A stretch of DNA of 64,000 nucleotides, from positions 62,001-126,000 of the forward strand of contig NZ_JAFMOW010000055.1 in the NCBI RefSeq assembly GCF_019049675.1, read 5' to 3'. Positions within the stretch are counted from its first letter, which is position 1. Each line of letters opens with the position of its first letter. Positions 35,708 to 46,069 of the stretch are shown piece by piece. Source of the stretch: Rahnella bonaserana. GTDB lineage: Bacteria; Pseudomonadota; Gammaproteobacteria; Enterobacterales; Enterobacteriaceae. A model generated the notes under the pieces. It saw nothing but the letters and a program-made list of their open reading frames with translations. It did no database searches and was not told the origin of the DNA. Both the position numbers and the translations under genes were made by a program.

Positions 35708-36925
35708 ATGATGGAATCAAAAGTATTGCCTAAAATAAAAGAAATACGTGCGTATTTCATGGGTGGCGCGACAGCTGAAAAAGGAAGTGGCGGCGCGGAT
35801 TATCATGACCAGCAGGAAAAGCACTGGATCGATGATAAAATTTGTACGCCGATGAGCAAATATAAAGAATATGAACAATCTCGTCAGTCATTCGGTATTA
35901 ATGTGTTAGGTACACTGGTCGTCGAAATTGAAGCAGATAATGGCGTTACGGGTTTTGCGGTATCGACTGCCGGTGAAATGGGCTGTTTTATTGTAGAAAA
36001 ACATCTCAACCGTTTTATCGAAGGACGCTGTGTCTCTGAAATTAAACTGATCCACGATCAGATGCTGCGCTCCAGCATGTACTATGCAGGCAGCGGTGGC
36101 CTGGTGATGAACACGATTTCCTGTGTCGATCTGGCATTGTGGGATCTGTTCGGTAAATGCACTCAACTGCCGGTGTATAAACTTCTCGGGGGTGCGGTTC
36201 GCGACGAAATCCAGTTCTATGCCACGGGTTCACGCCCTGATCTGGCGAAAGAAATGGGCTTTATCGGCGGCAAAATGCCGACGCATTTCGGTCCGCACGA
36301 CGGCGACCACGGTGTGCGTGAGACGGCCGCCATGGTCGCGGATATGCGCGAGAAGTGCGGCCCGGACTTCTGGCTGATGCTCGATGGCTGGATGTCGATG
36401 GATGTCAATTTCGCGACCAAAGTTGCCCATGCCTGTGCGCCGTATAATCTGAAGTGGATTGAGGAATGCCTGCCGCCGCAACAGTATGATGGCTATCGTG
36501 AAATCAAACGCAACGCACCTGCGGGAATGATGGTGACTACCGGGGAACACCACGGCACGCTGGAATCTTTCCAGACACTGTCGGAAACCGGCGTAGATAT
36601 CATGCAGCCTGACGTGGGTTGGTGTGGCGGCCTGACAACGCTGCTGGAAATCGCTGCTATCGCCAAGGCGAAAGGGCAGTTAGTGGTGCCGCACGGTTCT
36701 TCCGTGTATTCACATCATGCAGTGATTACGTTTACCAATACGCCGTTTAGCGAATTCCTGATGACTTCACCAAACGCGGATCATACCCGCGCGCAATTTG
36801 CACCTATCCTGCTTGATGAGCCGGTGCCGGTAAATGGCCGCATCCATAAATCAGTACTGGATAAACCTGGGTTTGGGGTGGAATTAAATCCAGAGTGTAA
36901 ATTAACCCGTCCATATCAGCATTAA
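35708..36925 (+). CDS. rhmD: L-rhamnonate dehydratase RhmD
   Basis: Mg-dependent enolase-superfamily enzyme (mandelate racemase subgroup) that removes water from L-rhamnonate to give 2-keto-3-deoxy-L-rhamnonate. The 405-residue protein closely follows E. coli YfaW/Rhm[83 protein letters not shown] and [14 protein letters not shown]. The acidic metal ligands and the active-site histidine region are all present. It lies 14 bp after the aldolase gene. High confidence in the family, since enough specific motifs match. Confidence 0.95.
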   Translation: MMESKVLPKIKEIRAYFMGGATAEKGSGGADYHDQQEKHWIDDKICTPMSKYKEYEQSRQSFGINVLGTLVVEIEADNGVTGFAVSTAGEMGCFIVEKHLNRFIEGRCVSEIKLIHDQMLRSSMYYAGSGGLVMNTISCVDLALWDLFGKCTQLPVYKLLGGAVRDEIQFYATGSRPDLAKEMGFIGGKMPTHFGPHDGDHGVRETAAMVADMREKCGPDFWLMLDGWMSMDVNFATKVAHACAPYNLKWIEECLPPQQYDGYREIKRNAPAGMMVTTGEHHGTLESFQTLSETGVDIMQPDVGWCGGLTTLLEIAAIAKAKGQLVVPHGSSVYSHHAVITFTNTPFSEFLMTSPNADHTRAQFAPILLDEPVPVNGRIHKSVLDKPGFGVELNPECKLTRPYQH

Positions 36926-36961
36926 TTTCTGTCACAAGTGTTTATCCGAACGCTTACTTCG

Positions 36962-36999
36962 GCCTGTTATATATTTTTTTATTAAAAATAATAACAGGC
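36962..36999. other. Hairpin between rhmD and the transporter gene
   Basis: GCCTGTTAT (36962-36970) and ATAACAGGC (36991-36999) are exact inverse repeats with an AT-only interior that extends the pairing. It may tune the level of transporter mRNA relative to rhmD or protect 3-prime ends. Confidence 0.55.
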
Positions 37000-37021
37000 T
37001 GATAATAAAAAGGTTCATATT

Positions 37022-38323
37022 ATGACGACGATGTTAAATAAAGCCGTTGAGAAAACCCGCTGGCGTCTGATTCCTTTTATGCTTTCGTTATATATATTGG
37101 CTTTTCTTGATCGGGCGAATATTGGTTTTGCGAAAGAGTCATACCAGATTGATACCGGATTAAGTAATGAAGTTTATGCCCTGGGCGCCGGAATATTCTT
37201 TATCGCTTATGCAATATTAGGGGCGCCGGCGAATTTATTAATGAAAAAATTCGGCGCGAAGTCCTGGATCGGGTGCACGACACTGGCCTGGGGAGTGTTA
37301 TCCTCCGCAATGGCCTTTGCTGATACAGAGTTTAAATTCCTGCTGGTACGTTTTCTGCTGGGTGCAGCGGAAGCAGGATTTTTCCCTGGCATGATCTATC
37401 TGACCTCTCTCTGGTTTCCGGCAAGAAATCGCGCGTCGGTCATGGGATTATTCTATCTGGGAGCGCCTCTGGCCCTGACACTGGGGAGCCCGCTTTCAGG
37501 CGCTCTGCTCGAAATGCATGGTTTCGCTGGTCATGCGGGTTGGTTCTGGATGTTTATTATTGAAGGCGCGTTAGCCGTTGCCGCCGGGATCTGGACGTTT
37601 TGGTATCTCGATGACGAACCTTCCAGTGCCCGTTTTCTCTCTGCTGATATTAAAAAAGCGCTGGTGGATGAACTGGCCGCCGAGGAGAGTAAAAAACAGG
37701 TTACCCGCATTCGTGACGGGTTGAAAATCCCTGCGGTATGGCATCTTGGCTTTATCTATCTGATTATTCAGATAAGCGTTTATGGACTCATTTTCTTTCT
37801 GCCCACTCAGGTCTCCAATTTACTGGGCACGAAAGTCGGGTTTACAGCGTCGCTCATCTCGGCTATTCCCTGGGTTGCGGCGATGTTTGGGACTTATTAC
37901 ATCCCAAGGTATGCCGATAAAAGCGGAGCACTGCGCACCGTTGCTGCCTCGACGTTACTGGTTGCCGGACTGGGCATTGGGGCCTCGGCACTGGTGAGCA
38001 GTCCGGTGCTGGCGATAGGTGCCCTCTGTTTTGCCGCCGTCGGGTTTATTGCCGTGCAGCCGGTGTTCTGGACCATTCCGACCACCTTGCTCAGCGGCAG
38101 CGCACTGGCTGCGGGGATTGGTTTTATCAATATGTTCGGGGCGATTGGCGGATTCCTGGCACCACAAATTCGTGTGGCTGCGGATAATATGTTCTCGAAT
38201 AATATTGCCGGATTACTCACCCTTTGCGGTATCACGCTGATTGGCGTGGTCGCGATAGCGCTTCTCAGGGCAAAGTCTGAAACCCCGCAGTTGCCGGAGA
38301 GCCACCTGAAAACCAGCCAGTAG
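37022..38323 (+). CDS. rhmT: MFS transporter, probable L-rhamnonate importer RhmT
   Basis: A 433-residue major facilitator of the anion:cation symporter (phthalate permease) group with 12 membrane segments. LYILAFLDRANIGFAKE opens the first segment pair, a family hallmark, and FLLVRFLLGAAEAGFFPGMIYL marks segment 4. Third gene of the rhamnonate set, with a 96-bp gap holding a hairpin. L-rhamnonate uptake follows from the gene neighbourhood; the family also carries other sugar acids. A strong terminator follows. Confidence 0.85.
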   Translation: MTTMLNKAVEKTRWRLIPFMLSLYILAFLDRANIGFAKESYQIDTGLSNEVYALGAGIFFIAYAILGAPANLLMKKFGAKSWIGCTTLAWGVLSSAMAFADTEFKFLLVRFLLGAAEAGFFPGMIYLTSLWFPARNRASVMGLFYLGAPLALTLGSPLSGALLEMHGFAGHAGWFWMFIIEGALAVAAGIWTFWYLDDEPSSARFLSADIKKALVDELAAEESKKQVTRIRDGLKIPAVWHLGFIYLIIQISVYGLIFFLPTQVSNLLGTKVGFTASLISAIPWVAAMFGTYYIPRYADKSGALRTVAASTLLVAGLGIGASALVSSPVLAIGALCFAAVGFIAVQPVFWTIPTTLLSGSALAAGIGFINMFGAIGGFLAPQIRVAADNMFSNNIAGLLTLCGITLIGVVAIALLRAKSETPQLPESHLKTSQ

Positions 38324-38332
38324 CAGGGAAAA

Positions 38333-38366
38333 TCAGAAGACCGGGTAACCGGTCTTCTGATCGTTT
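38333..38366. terminator. Bidirectional terminator between rhmT and panM
   Basis: TCAGAAGACCGG (38333-38344) and CCGGTCTTCTGA (38349-38360) form a perfect 12-bp stem. TCGTTTTATTT follows on the plus strand and TTTTCCC on the minus strand, so it can serve both convergent genes. Confidence 0.9.
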
Positions 38367-38743
38367 TATTTACGCCAGACACCCTTTTCATTGTGAAAAC
38401 CACACGCCTGCATAAATGCAGCGGTCACGGCATCATCATCCGCTTTCATCGTCCAGCTTTTCACCTGCGGCAACTGCACCTGCACATCTTCCATCAGATA
38501 CAGCCCCACACCGCGGCGGCGCGTAACTTCACGCACCCTCAGATCACTCAGTTCACCCTGATTACCGTCGAGCGTGATTTTCACCGCGCCCAGAATGCGT
38601 TCATTAAACACCGCCGCAAACAGCGCACGGTCATTTTGCAGGCTGGCATGCCAGTCACTTTCCGTTTGCGCCGGCCAGATTTTTGCCAGATCGATCAGGT
38701 CCTGTGCGCTGAGTGAGGTCAGTTTTTGGATAGTTAATTTCAT
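38366..38743 (-). CDS. panM: PanD maturation factor PanM (PanZ, YhhK)
   Basis: GNAT-like protein that binds acetyl-CoA and triggers self-cleavage of the aspartate decarboxylase proenzyme PanD, regulating pantothenate synthesis. The 125-residue protein has LSDLRVREVTRRRGVGLYLMED (acetyl-CoA loop) and CGFHNEKGVWRK at the end. In E. coli it likewise lies next to livK. Family clear. Confidence 0.9.
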   Translation of the reverse strand: MKLTIQKLTSLSAQDLIDLAKIWPAQTESDWHASLQNDRALFAAVFNERILGAVKITLDGNQGELSDLRVREVTRRRGVGLYLMEDVQVQLPQVKSWTMKADDDAVTAAFMQACGFHNEKGVWRK

Positions 38744-39147
38744 GATGGGGAAGGTCAGAAAAAGAAGGCATTTAGTGTAGCGGATCGTTCTGCAGAACGG
38801 GCGTAACTTTTTTTGTACAGTAACAGGTCGAAAAGTTTTTTAGCGATCTCTGCATAAGCGATAAATGTTGGCTTTAATCAATAAAGCCAGTGTTAACGAC
38901 TGATTGTTTAAATCCACGCCGCCTTTTCACCCAAATAAAATTCTGTTTACACCTCATATTTCTGATTGTGCCATTTGATTTGCAGAAGAAAATTCCTGTT
39001 TAATGATATGAATTATAAAGTCTTATTCGAAAATAAGACGAAATAAGCCGTTAACTCGTTATTACTTATACTAAATTTCCTAAGTGATGATGTTTTAAAC
39101 AGGCAACAAAGAGCAAACCACAACACACACAAGAACGGGGTAATCGG
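38744..39147. other. Long regulatory gap upstream of livK
   Basis: About 400 bp without a gene between divergent panM and livK. It is AT-rich near 38930-39080, as expected for a leucine/Lrp-controlled promoter region. A purine-rich AACGGGG site precedes the livK ATG. No clear operator was picked out by eye. Confidence 0.5.
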
Positions 39148-40260
39148 ATGAAAGCAACGAAGGGTAAGATCTGGCTGGCAGGTTGTATTGCATTAGCAAT
39201 GAGTCAGGCGGCATTCGCAAAAGACATCAAAGTCGCCATTGTTGGTGCTATGTCAGGCCCGGTCGCCCAGTACGGTGACATGGAGTTTACAGGTGCAAAA
39301 CAAGCCATCGCTGACATCAACGCCAAAGGCGGCGTGAAAGGCGACAAACTGGTGGGTGTGGAATATGACGATGCCTGTGACCCGAAACAAGCGGTTGCGG
39401 TAGCGAACAAAGTGATCAACGACGGTATCCGTTACGTGATCGGCCACCTGTGCTCTTCTTCTACTCAGCCTGCTTCTGACATCTATGAAGATGAAGGCGT
39501 GCTGATGATCACTCCGGCAGCGACCAACGCAGACCTGACCACCCGCGGTTATAAAATGGTGATGCGCACCACCGGTCTGGATTCAGACCAGGGCCCGACT
39601 GCCGCCAAATACATCCTCGATACCATCAAACCAAAACGTATCGCCGTTGTGCATGACAAGCAGCAATACGGCGAAGGCCTGGCCCGTTCGGTACAAGACG
39701 CACTGAAAAAAGGCGGTGGCAACGTCGTTCTGTTTGAAGGTGTGACCGCTGGCGACAAAGACTTCTCCACACTGGTGGCGCGTCTGAAGAAAGAAAACGT
39801 CGATTTCGTTTACTTCGGCGGTTACTACCCGGAAATGGGTCAGATCCTGCGTCAGTCAAAACAAGCCGGTCTGAACGCCAAATTCATGGGGCCGGAAGGC
39901 GTGGGCAACTCGTCATTGTCTAACATCGCCGGTGATGCCTCTGAAGGTATGCTGGTGACCCTGCCAAAACGTTATGACCAGGTTCCGGCCAACCAGCCAA
40001 TCGTTGATGCGCTGAAAGCCAGGAAACTGGATCCAACCGGTCCGTTCGTCTGGACGACTTACGCCGCATTGCAGGCGCTGACCACCGGTATGGAACGCAG
40101 CGGCAGCATGGAACCGGCTGACATAGCTAAAAATCTGAAATCAGCGTCAGTGGATACCGTGATGGGCCCGCTGAGCTGGGATGAGAAAGGTGACCTGAAA
40201 GGCTTCGAATTCGGTGTCTTCGAGTGGCATAAGGACGGCACCTCCACACCGATCAAATAA
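39148..40260 (+). CDS. livK: Leucine-binding periplasmic protein LivK
   Basis: Periplasmic binding protein for leucine of the LIV ABC importer. The 370-residue precursor has a signal peptide of about 24 residues (ends AAFA), then [52 protein letters not shown] and [11 protein letters not shown], matching E. coli LivK. livJ, which lies between rpoH and panM in E. coli, is not present here. An ERIC repeat starts directly after its stop. Confidence 0.95.
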   Translation: MKATKGKIWLAGCIALAMSQAAFAKDIKVAIVGAMSGPVAQYGDMEFTGAKQAIADINAKGGVKGDKLVGVEYDDACDPKQAVAVANKVINDGIRYVIGHLCSSSTQPASDIYEDEGVLMITPAATNADLTTRGYKMVMRTTGLDSDQGPTAAKYILDTIKPKRIAVVHDKQQYGEGLARSVQDALKKGGGNVVLFEGVTAGDKDFSTLVARLKKENVDFVYFGGYYPEMGQILRQSKQAGLNAKFMGPEGVGNSSLSNIAGDASEGMLVTLPKRYDQVPANQPIVDALKARKLDPTGPFVWTTYAALQALTTGMERSGSMEPADIAKNLKSASVDTVMGPLSWDEKGDLKGFEFGVFEWHKDGTSTPIK

Positions 40261-40385
40261 ATGCCCGGCATCCTTCGCGCCGCCTCTGCGTTGGCCGCCT
40301 TCATTCACCCCGGTCACTTACCTGTGTAAGCTCCCGGGGATTCATTCAGTTGCCGCCTTGATGCAACACGAATGATTTTGGGCAT
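40261..40385. repeat. ERIC element between livK and livH
   Basis: A 125-bp imperfect palindrome with ends ATGCCC and GGGCAT. Its centre matches the published ERIC core closely: CACCCCGGTCACTTACCTG and GTGTAAGCTCCCGGGGATTC correspond to the ERIC2 and ERIC1R primer sites. It is transcribed in the liv mRNA and lies between the binding-protein gene and the permease genes. Confidence 0.9.
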
Positions 40386-40499
40386 TATGTTTCAGAACAA
40401 GAACCGCGCATTACTCTGCCCGGCGTCTGGTGTTATTAAGAGGCGCCGGGTTGCAGTCTCAGCACAAGTTATCAAACCCTTGATTAATAAGGATAGGGT

Positions 40500-41426
40500 A
40501 TGTCAGAGCAGTTCCTCTATTTCATTCAGCAAATGTTCAACGGTGTCACGTTGGGCAGCACTTATGCGCTGATCGCCATTGGTTACACCATGGTTTACGG
40601 CATTATCGGCATGATCAACTTCGCCCACGGCGAGGTGTATATGATCGGCAGTTATGTCTCCTTTATCGTAATCGCCGCTTTGATGATGATGGGTATCGAC
40701 GCCAGCTGGTTGCTGATCGGTGCCGGCTTTATCGCCGCGATTGTGATTTCCAGTGCCTACGGCTGGAGTATTGAACGCGTGGCGTATAAGCCGGTGCGTA
40801 ACTCCAAGCGTCTGATTGCACTGATTTCTGCCATCGGGATGTCAATTTTTCTGCAAAACTACGTCAGCCTCACGCAAGGCTCACGCGATCTCGCTTTACC
40901 CAGTCTGGTCACCGGCCAATGGAGACTGGGCGAAGCGAATGGTTTCGCCGCGACGATCAGCACCATGCAACTGATTATCTGGATAGTCACCTTTGTCGCG
41001 ATGCTGGCGCTGACGCTGTTCATCCGTTATTCGCGTATGGGACGTGCCTGTCGTGCCTGCGCGGAAGATCTCAAAATGGCCAGCCTGCTGGGGATCAGCA
41101 CTGACCGCGTGATCTCGCTGACCTTCGTCATTGGCGCGTTAATGGCGGCTGTGGCGGGCGTTCTGCTTGGTCAGTTCTACGGCGTGATTAACCCGTACAT
41201 CGGCTTTATGGCCGGGATGAAGGCCTTTACCGCCGCAGTTCTGGGGGGTATCGGCAGTATTCCGGGCGCGATGATCGGCGGCCTGATTTTAGGTGTGGCC
41301 GAAGCGCTGACCTCGGCTTACCTGAGCACTGAATACAAAGACGTGGTGTCCTTCGCATTGCTGATCGTGGTGTTGCTGGTGCTGCCGACCGGTATTCTCG
41401 GACGCCCGGAGGTTGAGAAAGTATGA
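40500..41426 (+). CDS. livH: Branched-chain amino-acid ABC permease LivH
   Basis: Inner-membrane subunit of the LIV importer, 308 residues, with about eight membrane segments. [18 protein letters not shown] near residues 40-57 and [17 protein letters not shown] near 246-262 are hallmark sequences. Almost identical to E. coli LivH. The stop overlaps livM by 4 bp. Confidence 0.96.
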   Translation: MSEQFLYFIQQMFNGVTLGSTYALIAIGYTMVYGIIGMINFAHGEVYMIGSYVSFIVIAALMMMGIDASWLLIGAGFIAAIVISSAYGWSIERVAYKPVRNSKRLIALISAIGMSIFLQNYVSLTQGSRDLALPSLVTGQWRLGEANGFAATISTMQLIIWIVTFVAMLALTLFIRYSRMGRACRACAEDLKMASLLGISTDRVISLTFVIGALMAAVAGVLLGQFYGVINPYIGFMAGMKAFTAAVLGGIGSIPGAMIGGLILGVAEALTSAYLSTEYKDVVSFALLIVVLLVLPTGILGRPEVEKV

Positions 41427-42712
41427 AGCGCCTGAATTTGTTAAATGCGCTGGTCTCCGCTTTCGTTCTGCTGGTGCTGGCTGCGTTCATCATGGGGTTA
41501 CAGCTGAGTCTCGATGGCACCAAACTGGTGGTCAACGGAGCCGGTGAAGTGCGCTGGACGTGGATTGCCATCGGCTGCGCCATCGTCTTCGTGTTCCAGT
41601 TGTTCCGCCCGCTGGTGAGCAGCGGCCTGAAAAAAGTTTCCGGACCTGGCTGGGTGTTGCCGAGCTTTGATGGTTCGACGCCGAAACAAAAGTTGCTGGC
41701 GCTGGTGCTGATTATCGCGGCTATCGCCTGGCCGTTTATCGTCTCGCGCGGCACGGTGGATATCGCCACGCTGACGCTGATCTACATCATGCTCGGTCTC
41801 GGCCTGAACGTGGTGGTCGGATTGTCCGGTCTGCTGGTGCTGGGTTACGGCGGCTTTTACGCCATCGGCGCTTACACCTACGCGCTGCTCAATCACTATT
41901 ACGGCATCGGTTTCTGGGAAGCGTTACCGCTGGCCGGACTGGTATCGGCGGCCTTTGGTTTCCTGCTCGGTTTTCCGGTGCTGCGGTTGCGGGGTGACTA
42001 TCTGGCAATTGTGACGCTTGGCTTCGGTGAAATCGTCCGAATCCTGCTGCTTAACAATACCGAACTGACTGGCGGGCCGAACGGCATCAGCCAGATCCCG
42101 AAACCGACGCTGTTCGGGCTGGAATTCAGCCGCACACCGCGAGACGGGGGCTGGGACACGTTCAGTAATTTCTTCCATGTCACCTATGATCCGAGCGACC
42201 GCATTATCTTCCTCTACATGGTGGCGCTGCTGCTGGTGATCGCGACGTTGTTCATCATCAACCGTCTGCTGCGTATGCCGCTGGGGCGCGCGTGGGAAGC
42301 ATTGCGTGAGGATGAAATTGCCTGCCGTTCGCTGGGGCTGAACCCGACCCGTATCAAACTGACCGCATTCACCATCAGCGCCGCGTTTGCCGGTTTCGCC
42401 GGTACGCTGTTCGCCGCGCGTCAGGGCTTTGTCAGCCCGGAATCCTTCACCTTTGCGGAATCCGCCTTTGTGCTGGCTATCGTCGTGCTCGGCGGAATGG
42501 GCTCACAGTTTGCGGTCATTCTGGCGGCAATTCTGCTGGTTGTTTCCCGCGAGCTGATGCGTGATCTCAACGAGTACAGCATGTTGCTGCTCGGTGCGTT
42601 AATGGTGCTGATGATGATCTGGCGTCCGCAGGGTTTGCTGCCGATGAAACGTCCGCAACTAAAACTGAAGCTTTCTAAGAAACAAATCGCGGATCAGGGG
42701 GAACAGGCATGA
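41423..42712 (+). CDS. livM: Branched-chain amino-acid ABC permease LivM
   Basis: Second permease subunit, 429 residues, with the extended N-terminus characteristic of enterobacterial LivM and about ten membrane segments. [14 protein letters not shown] and [16 protein letters not shown] are typical. ATGA overlap with livH and livG indicates translational coupling. Confidence 0.96.
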   Translation: MKRLNLLNALVSAFVLLVLAAFIMGLQLSLDGTKLVVNGAGEVRWTWIAIGCAIVFVFQLFRPLVSSGLKKVSGPGWVLPSFDGSTPKQKLLALVLIIAAIAWPFIVSRGTVDIATLTLIYIMLGLGLNVVVGLSGLLVLGYGGFYAIGAYTYALLNHYYGIGFWEALPLAGLVSAAFGFLLGFPVLRLRGDYLAIVTLGFGEIVRILLLNNTELTGGPNGISQIPKPTLFGLEFSRTPRDGGWDTFSNFFHVTYDPSDRIIFLYMVALLLVIATLFIINRLLRMPLGRAWEALREDEIACRSLGLNPTRIKLTAFTISAAFAGFAGTLFAARQGFVSPESFTFAESAFVLAIVVLGGMGSQFAVILAAILLVVSRELMRDLNEYSMLLLGALMVLMMIWRPQGLLPMKRPQLKLKLSKKQIADQGEQA

Positions 42713-43479
42713 GTACGCAACCTCTGTTAGCGGTTGAAGGATTAATGATGCGTTTTGGCGGCCTGCTGGCGGTCAACAATGTGGCACTGAACCTCAATCA
42801 GGGCGAAATTGTTTCGCTGATCGGCCCGAACGGTGCCGGTAAAACCACTGTTTTTAACTGCCTGACCGGTTTCTATAAACCGAGCGGCGGCACCATTAAA
42901 CTGCGTGATCAGCATCTTGAAGGATTACCGGGGCAAAAAATTGCCCGTATGGGCGTAGTACGTACTTTCCAGCACGTGCGTTTGTTCCGTGAAATGACGG
43001 TGATTGAAAATCTGCTGGTCGCTCAGCATCAGCACCTGAAAAGCGGTGTACTGGCTGGCTTGTTTAAAACGCCGGGATTCCGTCGTGCCGAAGCGGATGC
43101 GCTCGATCGTGCTGCCGACTGGCTGGAACGTGTCGGATTGCTCGAACTGGCAAACCGTCAGGCGGGTAATCTGGCTTACGGTCAGCAACGCCGTCTGGAA
43201 ATTGTCCGCTGCATGGTCACGCGTCCGGAAATCCTGATGCTTGATGAACCGGCAGCCGGTCTGAACCCGCGCGAAACCGAAGAGCTGAATCAGCTGATTG
43301 CCGAACTGCGTAACCAGCACAACGTGTCGGTTCTGCTGATTGAACACGACATGAAACTGGTGATGGGTATTTCCGACCGCATCTACGTGGTGAATCAGGG
43401 GACGCCGCTGGCGCAAGGCACACCGGCTGAAATTCGTAATAATCCTGACGTGATCCGCGCCTATTTAGGCGAAGGTTAA
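42709..43479 (+). CDS. livG: Branched-chain amino-acid ABC ATPase LivG
   Basis: ATP-binding subunit, 256 residues. Walker [10 protein letters not shown] (near 43-51), Walker B region [15 protein letters not shown], and the [13 protein letters not shown] signature typical of LivG, which replaces LSGGQ. Overlaps livM by 4 bp; livF follows after 27 bp. Confidence 0.96.
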   Translation: MSTQPLLAVEGLMMRFGGLLAVNNVALNLNQGEIVSLIGPNGAGKTTVFNCLTGFYKPSGGTIKLRDQHLEGLPGQKIARMGVVRTFQHVRLFREMTVIENLLVAQHQHLKSGVLAGLFKTPGFRRAEADALDRAADWLERVGLLELANRQAGNLAYGQQRRLEIVRCMVTRPEILMLDEPAAGLNPRETEELNQLIAELRNQHNVSVLLIEHDMKLVMGISDRIYVVNQGTPLAQGTPAEIRNNPDVIRAYLGEG

Positions 43480-43506
43480 TGGGCGAAGTCTAAGGGACAG
43501 AACAAG

Positions 43507-44208
43507 ATGTTGTCATTTAATCAGGTATCCGCCCATTACGGCAAAATTCAGGCGCTGCACGAAGTGAGTCTGAGCATTAATAAAGGGGAAATCGTCACGC
43601 TGATCGGCGCGAACGGCGCGGGTAAAACCACGCTGCTTGGCAGTTTGTGTGGCGAACCGCGTGCGACCCACGGCTCGATCATTTTCGAAGGGCAGGACAT
43701 CACGCAGTGGCAGACCGCCAAAATCATGCGCGGCGATATCGCGATTGTGCCGGAAGGCCGTCGTGTGTTCTCACGTATGACGGTGGAAGAGAATCTGGCG
43801 ATGGGCGGATTTTTTGCCACGCGTGACCAGTATCATGCCCGCCTGGAGCGCGTGTTTACGCTGTTCCCGCGTCTGAAAGAGCGTCGTATTCAGCGTTCGG
43901 GTACCATGTCCGGCGGTGAGCAACAGATGCTGGCAATTGGTCGTGCGCTGATGAGCCAGCCGCGTTTGCTGCTGCTCGATGAGCCGTCGCTGGGGCTGGC
44001 ACCGATCATCATCCAGCAGATTTTCGACACCATCCAGCAGCTGCGCGAAGAAGGGATGACCATCTTCCTGGTCGAGCAAAACGCCAATCAGGCGCTGAAA
44101 CTTGCCGACCGCGGCTATGTGCTGGAGAACGGTCATGTGGTGCTGGAAGATACCGGCGCGGCCTTGCTGGCGAACGAAGCGGTACGTGCGGCCTATCTCG
44201 GTGCATAA
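43507..44208 (+). CDS. livF: Branched-chain amino-acid ABC ATPase LivF
   Basis: Second ATP-binding subunit, 233 residues. Walker A GANGAGKTT, PEGRRVFSRMTVEENL, signature MSGGEQQMLAIGRAL and LLLDEPSLGLAP are present. Last gene of livKHMGF, followed by a terminator. Confidence 0.96.
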   Translation: MLSFNQVSAHYGKIQALHEVSLSINKGEIVTLIGANGAGKTTLLGSLCGEPRATHGSIIFEGQDITQWQTAKIMRGDIAIVPEGRRVFSRMTVEENLAMGGFFATRDQYHARLERVFTLFPRLKERRIQRSGTMSGGEQQMLAIGRALMSQPRLLLLDEPSLGLAPIIIQQIFDTIQQLREEGMTIFLVEQNANQALKLADRGYVLENGHVVLEDTGAALLANEAVRAAYLGA

Positions 44209-44246
44209 ATTGACGTCGGTTTTTGAAAATCTGTGATAAATCTGGT

Positions 44247-44280
44247 AAACCGCACGGCAAGCGCTTTGCGGTTTTTATTT
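44247..44280 (+). terminator. liv operon terminator
   Basis: AAACCGCA (44247-44254) and TGCGGTTT (44267-44274) form an 8-bp stem followed by TTATTTTG. Confidence 0.8.
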
Positions 44281-44339
44281 TGTCTATAAATTAACATCTC
44301 TTACATTCGTATAACTTTGCACATCATCAGGAACATGTC

Positions 44340-45527
44340 ATGAACACAGAAGGTTTACTCGCCGCCCGTATGGTCAGGCTTAAAAGTTCGGCCATCCGGG
44401 AATTGCTGAAACACAGCAAAATGGAAGGCGTTATCTCACTGGCGGGTGGTATTCCTTCTTCAGCGCTTTTTGATTTCGACGGCCTGCGTGAAGCCACACA
44501 ACTGGCGATCACCGAACAGCCTGAGCACGCTTTTCAGTATGGCCTGACCGAAGGCAGTCATACGCTGCGTGAGCGTATTGCTGAACTTTGTCAGGAACGT
44601 GGCGTGCTGGCGGGCCCTGAAGATATCGTGGTGACCGCAGGCTCCCAGCAGGCGCTGGATCTGGTGATGCGCGCCGTGGTGAATCCGGATGATGTGTTTG
44701 TGGTGGAGCGCCCGACCTATCTGGCGGCGTTACAGACACTGGAACTGGCCGAAGCTAAACTGTTGTCCGTTGGTTCTGACGGCGACGGCATGATTGTTGA
44801 TGAACTGGCGGAGCTGCTGAAAACGCAGAAAATCAAAGGCGTGTATCTGGTGCCAACGTTTGGTAACCCAAGCGGCGTGACCCTGAGCCGCGCCCGTCGT
44901 GAGCAACTGGTAAAACTGGCGGCACAGCACGAATTCCTGATTGTAGAAGATGACCCGTACGGCGAACTGCGTTTCACCGATGAACGCCAGCCGACGCTCT
45001 TTGAGCTGTCGAAAGCGTTGTTCGGTCACGCCGACAACATCATCTACACCTCGACGTTCTCTAAAATTCTGGCACCGGGCCTGCGTCTGGGCTGGGTGAT
45101 TATGCCTGACTGGCTGCTGCACAAAGTTGCCATCATCAAACAGGCCGCGGACCTGCACGCCAGCGCGCTGTCGCAGAGCATTGCGGAATATTATCTCGGT
45201 CTGGGCCGTCTGCCGAAGCAGATCGAAACCATCCGTGCCGCGTATAAAAAGAAATGTCAGATCATGGCCGGACTGCTGGAACGCGAGCTGGGCGACGTGC
45301 TGACGTTTGAATATCCGAAAGGCGGCATGTTCCTGTGGGCGCGCTTCCGCGAACCGCGTAACTGCGCTGACTGGATGAAAAAAACGCTGGAGCAGGGCGT
45401 GGTCTTTGTTCCGGGCGAATTCTTCTATGCCGATAACCCGGATCACTCGACCTTCCGTCTGTCCTTCGCCACCGCGACCGAAGAGCAAATGCACGAGGCG
45501 GTCGCCCGTCTGAAACGCGCACTGTAA
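44340..45527 (+). CDS. PLP-dependent aminotransferase, class I/II (2-aminoadipate/LysN-like)
   Basis: A 395-residue fold-type I aminotransferase without an attached regulator domain. SLAGGIPSSALFDFD opens the N-terminal arm, NPSGVTLSRARREQL carries the conserved Asn, EDDPYGELRF the PLP-binding Asp and Tyr, and STFSKILAPGLRLGWV the Schiff-base lysine near 240. Similar to broad-specificity 2-aminoadipate or aromatic/branched-chain aminotransferases. Its place after livF suggests use of imported branched-chain amino acids, but it has its own upstream region and the liv terminator lies between. Substrate not determined. Confidence 0.8.
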   Translation: MNTEGLLAARMVRLKSSAIRELLKHSKMEGVISLAGGIPSSALFDFDGLREATQLAITEQPEHAFQYGLTEGSHTLRERIAELCQERGVLAGPEDIVVTAGSQQALDLVMRAVVNPDDVFVVERPTYLAALQTLELAEAKLLSVGSDGDGMIVDELAELLKTQKIKGVYLVPTFGNPSGVTLSRARREQLVKLAAQHEFLIVEDDPYGELRFTDERQPTLFELSKALFGHADNIIYTSTFSKILAPGLRLGWVIMPDWLLHKVAIIKQAADLHASALSQSIAEYYLGLGRLPKQIETIRAAYKKKCQIMAGLLERELGDVLTFEYPKGGMFLWARFREPRNCADWMKKTLEQGVVFVPGEFFYADNPDHSTFRLSFATATEEQMHEAVARLKRAL

Positions 45528-45549
45528 TCCTTCTTTTCCGTATTCCCTG

Positions 45550-45583
45550 AGGCGCATCGTTAACCCGATGTGCCTTATTTTTT
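45550..45583 (+). terminator. Aminotransferase gene terminator
   Basis: AGGCGCATCG (45550-45559) and CGATGTGCCT (45566-45575) pair with one G-T, followed by TATTTTTT. Confidence 0.85.
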
Positions 45584-45808
45584 GCTTCGTCGCTCTGGTA
45601 CCAGAAAAACCAGGGGCGTCTGAAGGTAAATCTCTATCTGCCAGACAGCCAGGGGCAGTTGCTGGCAGGTACAGTATCTCATTCATATTGCTCCCTGATA
45701 TTCCACGGTATGCCGCACATTTAATAAAAAAAATTGAATTTATAACACTTGGTCATTTAACCCTTATTGTATTAAGGTCATGTCAACACGAAATCAGGGA
45801 GGTTTATC

Positions 45809-46069
45809 GTGGCAGATATCAATAACATTTCAAGTGATATAGAAGATGTTGCAAATAGAATTTCAGACATAATCATGTCCCCAGCCACTATTACCGGATT
45901 AATAAATCTTGTAGGAGTTATATTTAATGAATTCGATAAATATGCTACGGTGATTAGGGGTAATAATATCTGTCGGAGTGTTGTCTCCTCGATAGTGGAT
46001 CGTTTAATTACCGCGAAAAGTATTGCGATGAACAATGCTGTAGGGCGAATACTGCATGTCACTCAATGA
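45809..46069 (+). CDS. Unknown 86-residue protein
   Basis: Starts at a GTG with GGGAGG 6 nt upstream, a strong ribosome site that supports the gene. The protein begins MADINNISSDIEDVANRI and has one mildly hydrophobic stretch (about 28-40). No family recognised. It overlaps the next small gene by 14 bp and lies before an hcp remnant. It may be part of a type VI secretion-linked cargo island; that is inference from position only. Confidence 0.55.
   Translation: MADINNISSDIEDVANRISDIIMSPATITGLINLVGVIFNEFDKYATVIRGNNICRSVVSSIVDRLITAKSIAMNNAVGRILHVTQ

Noticed and set aside
44730-45686. Long (318-codon) minus-strand frame opposite the aminotransferase gene
   Set aside because: Length is explained by codon bias of the aminotransferase. 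The antisense composition is odd (His/Gln/Arg-rich), and the PLP motifs on the plus strand are decisive.
45780-46062. 94-codon minus-strand frame opposite the 86-residue gene
   Set aside because: The plus-strand frame has a strong ribosome site and fits with the next gene; the minus frame has none.
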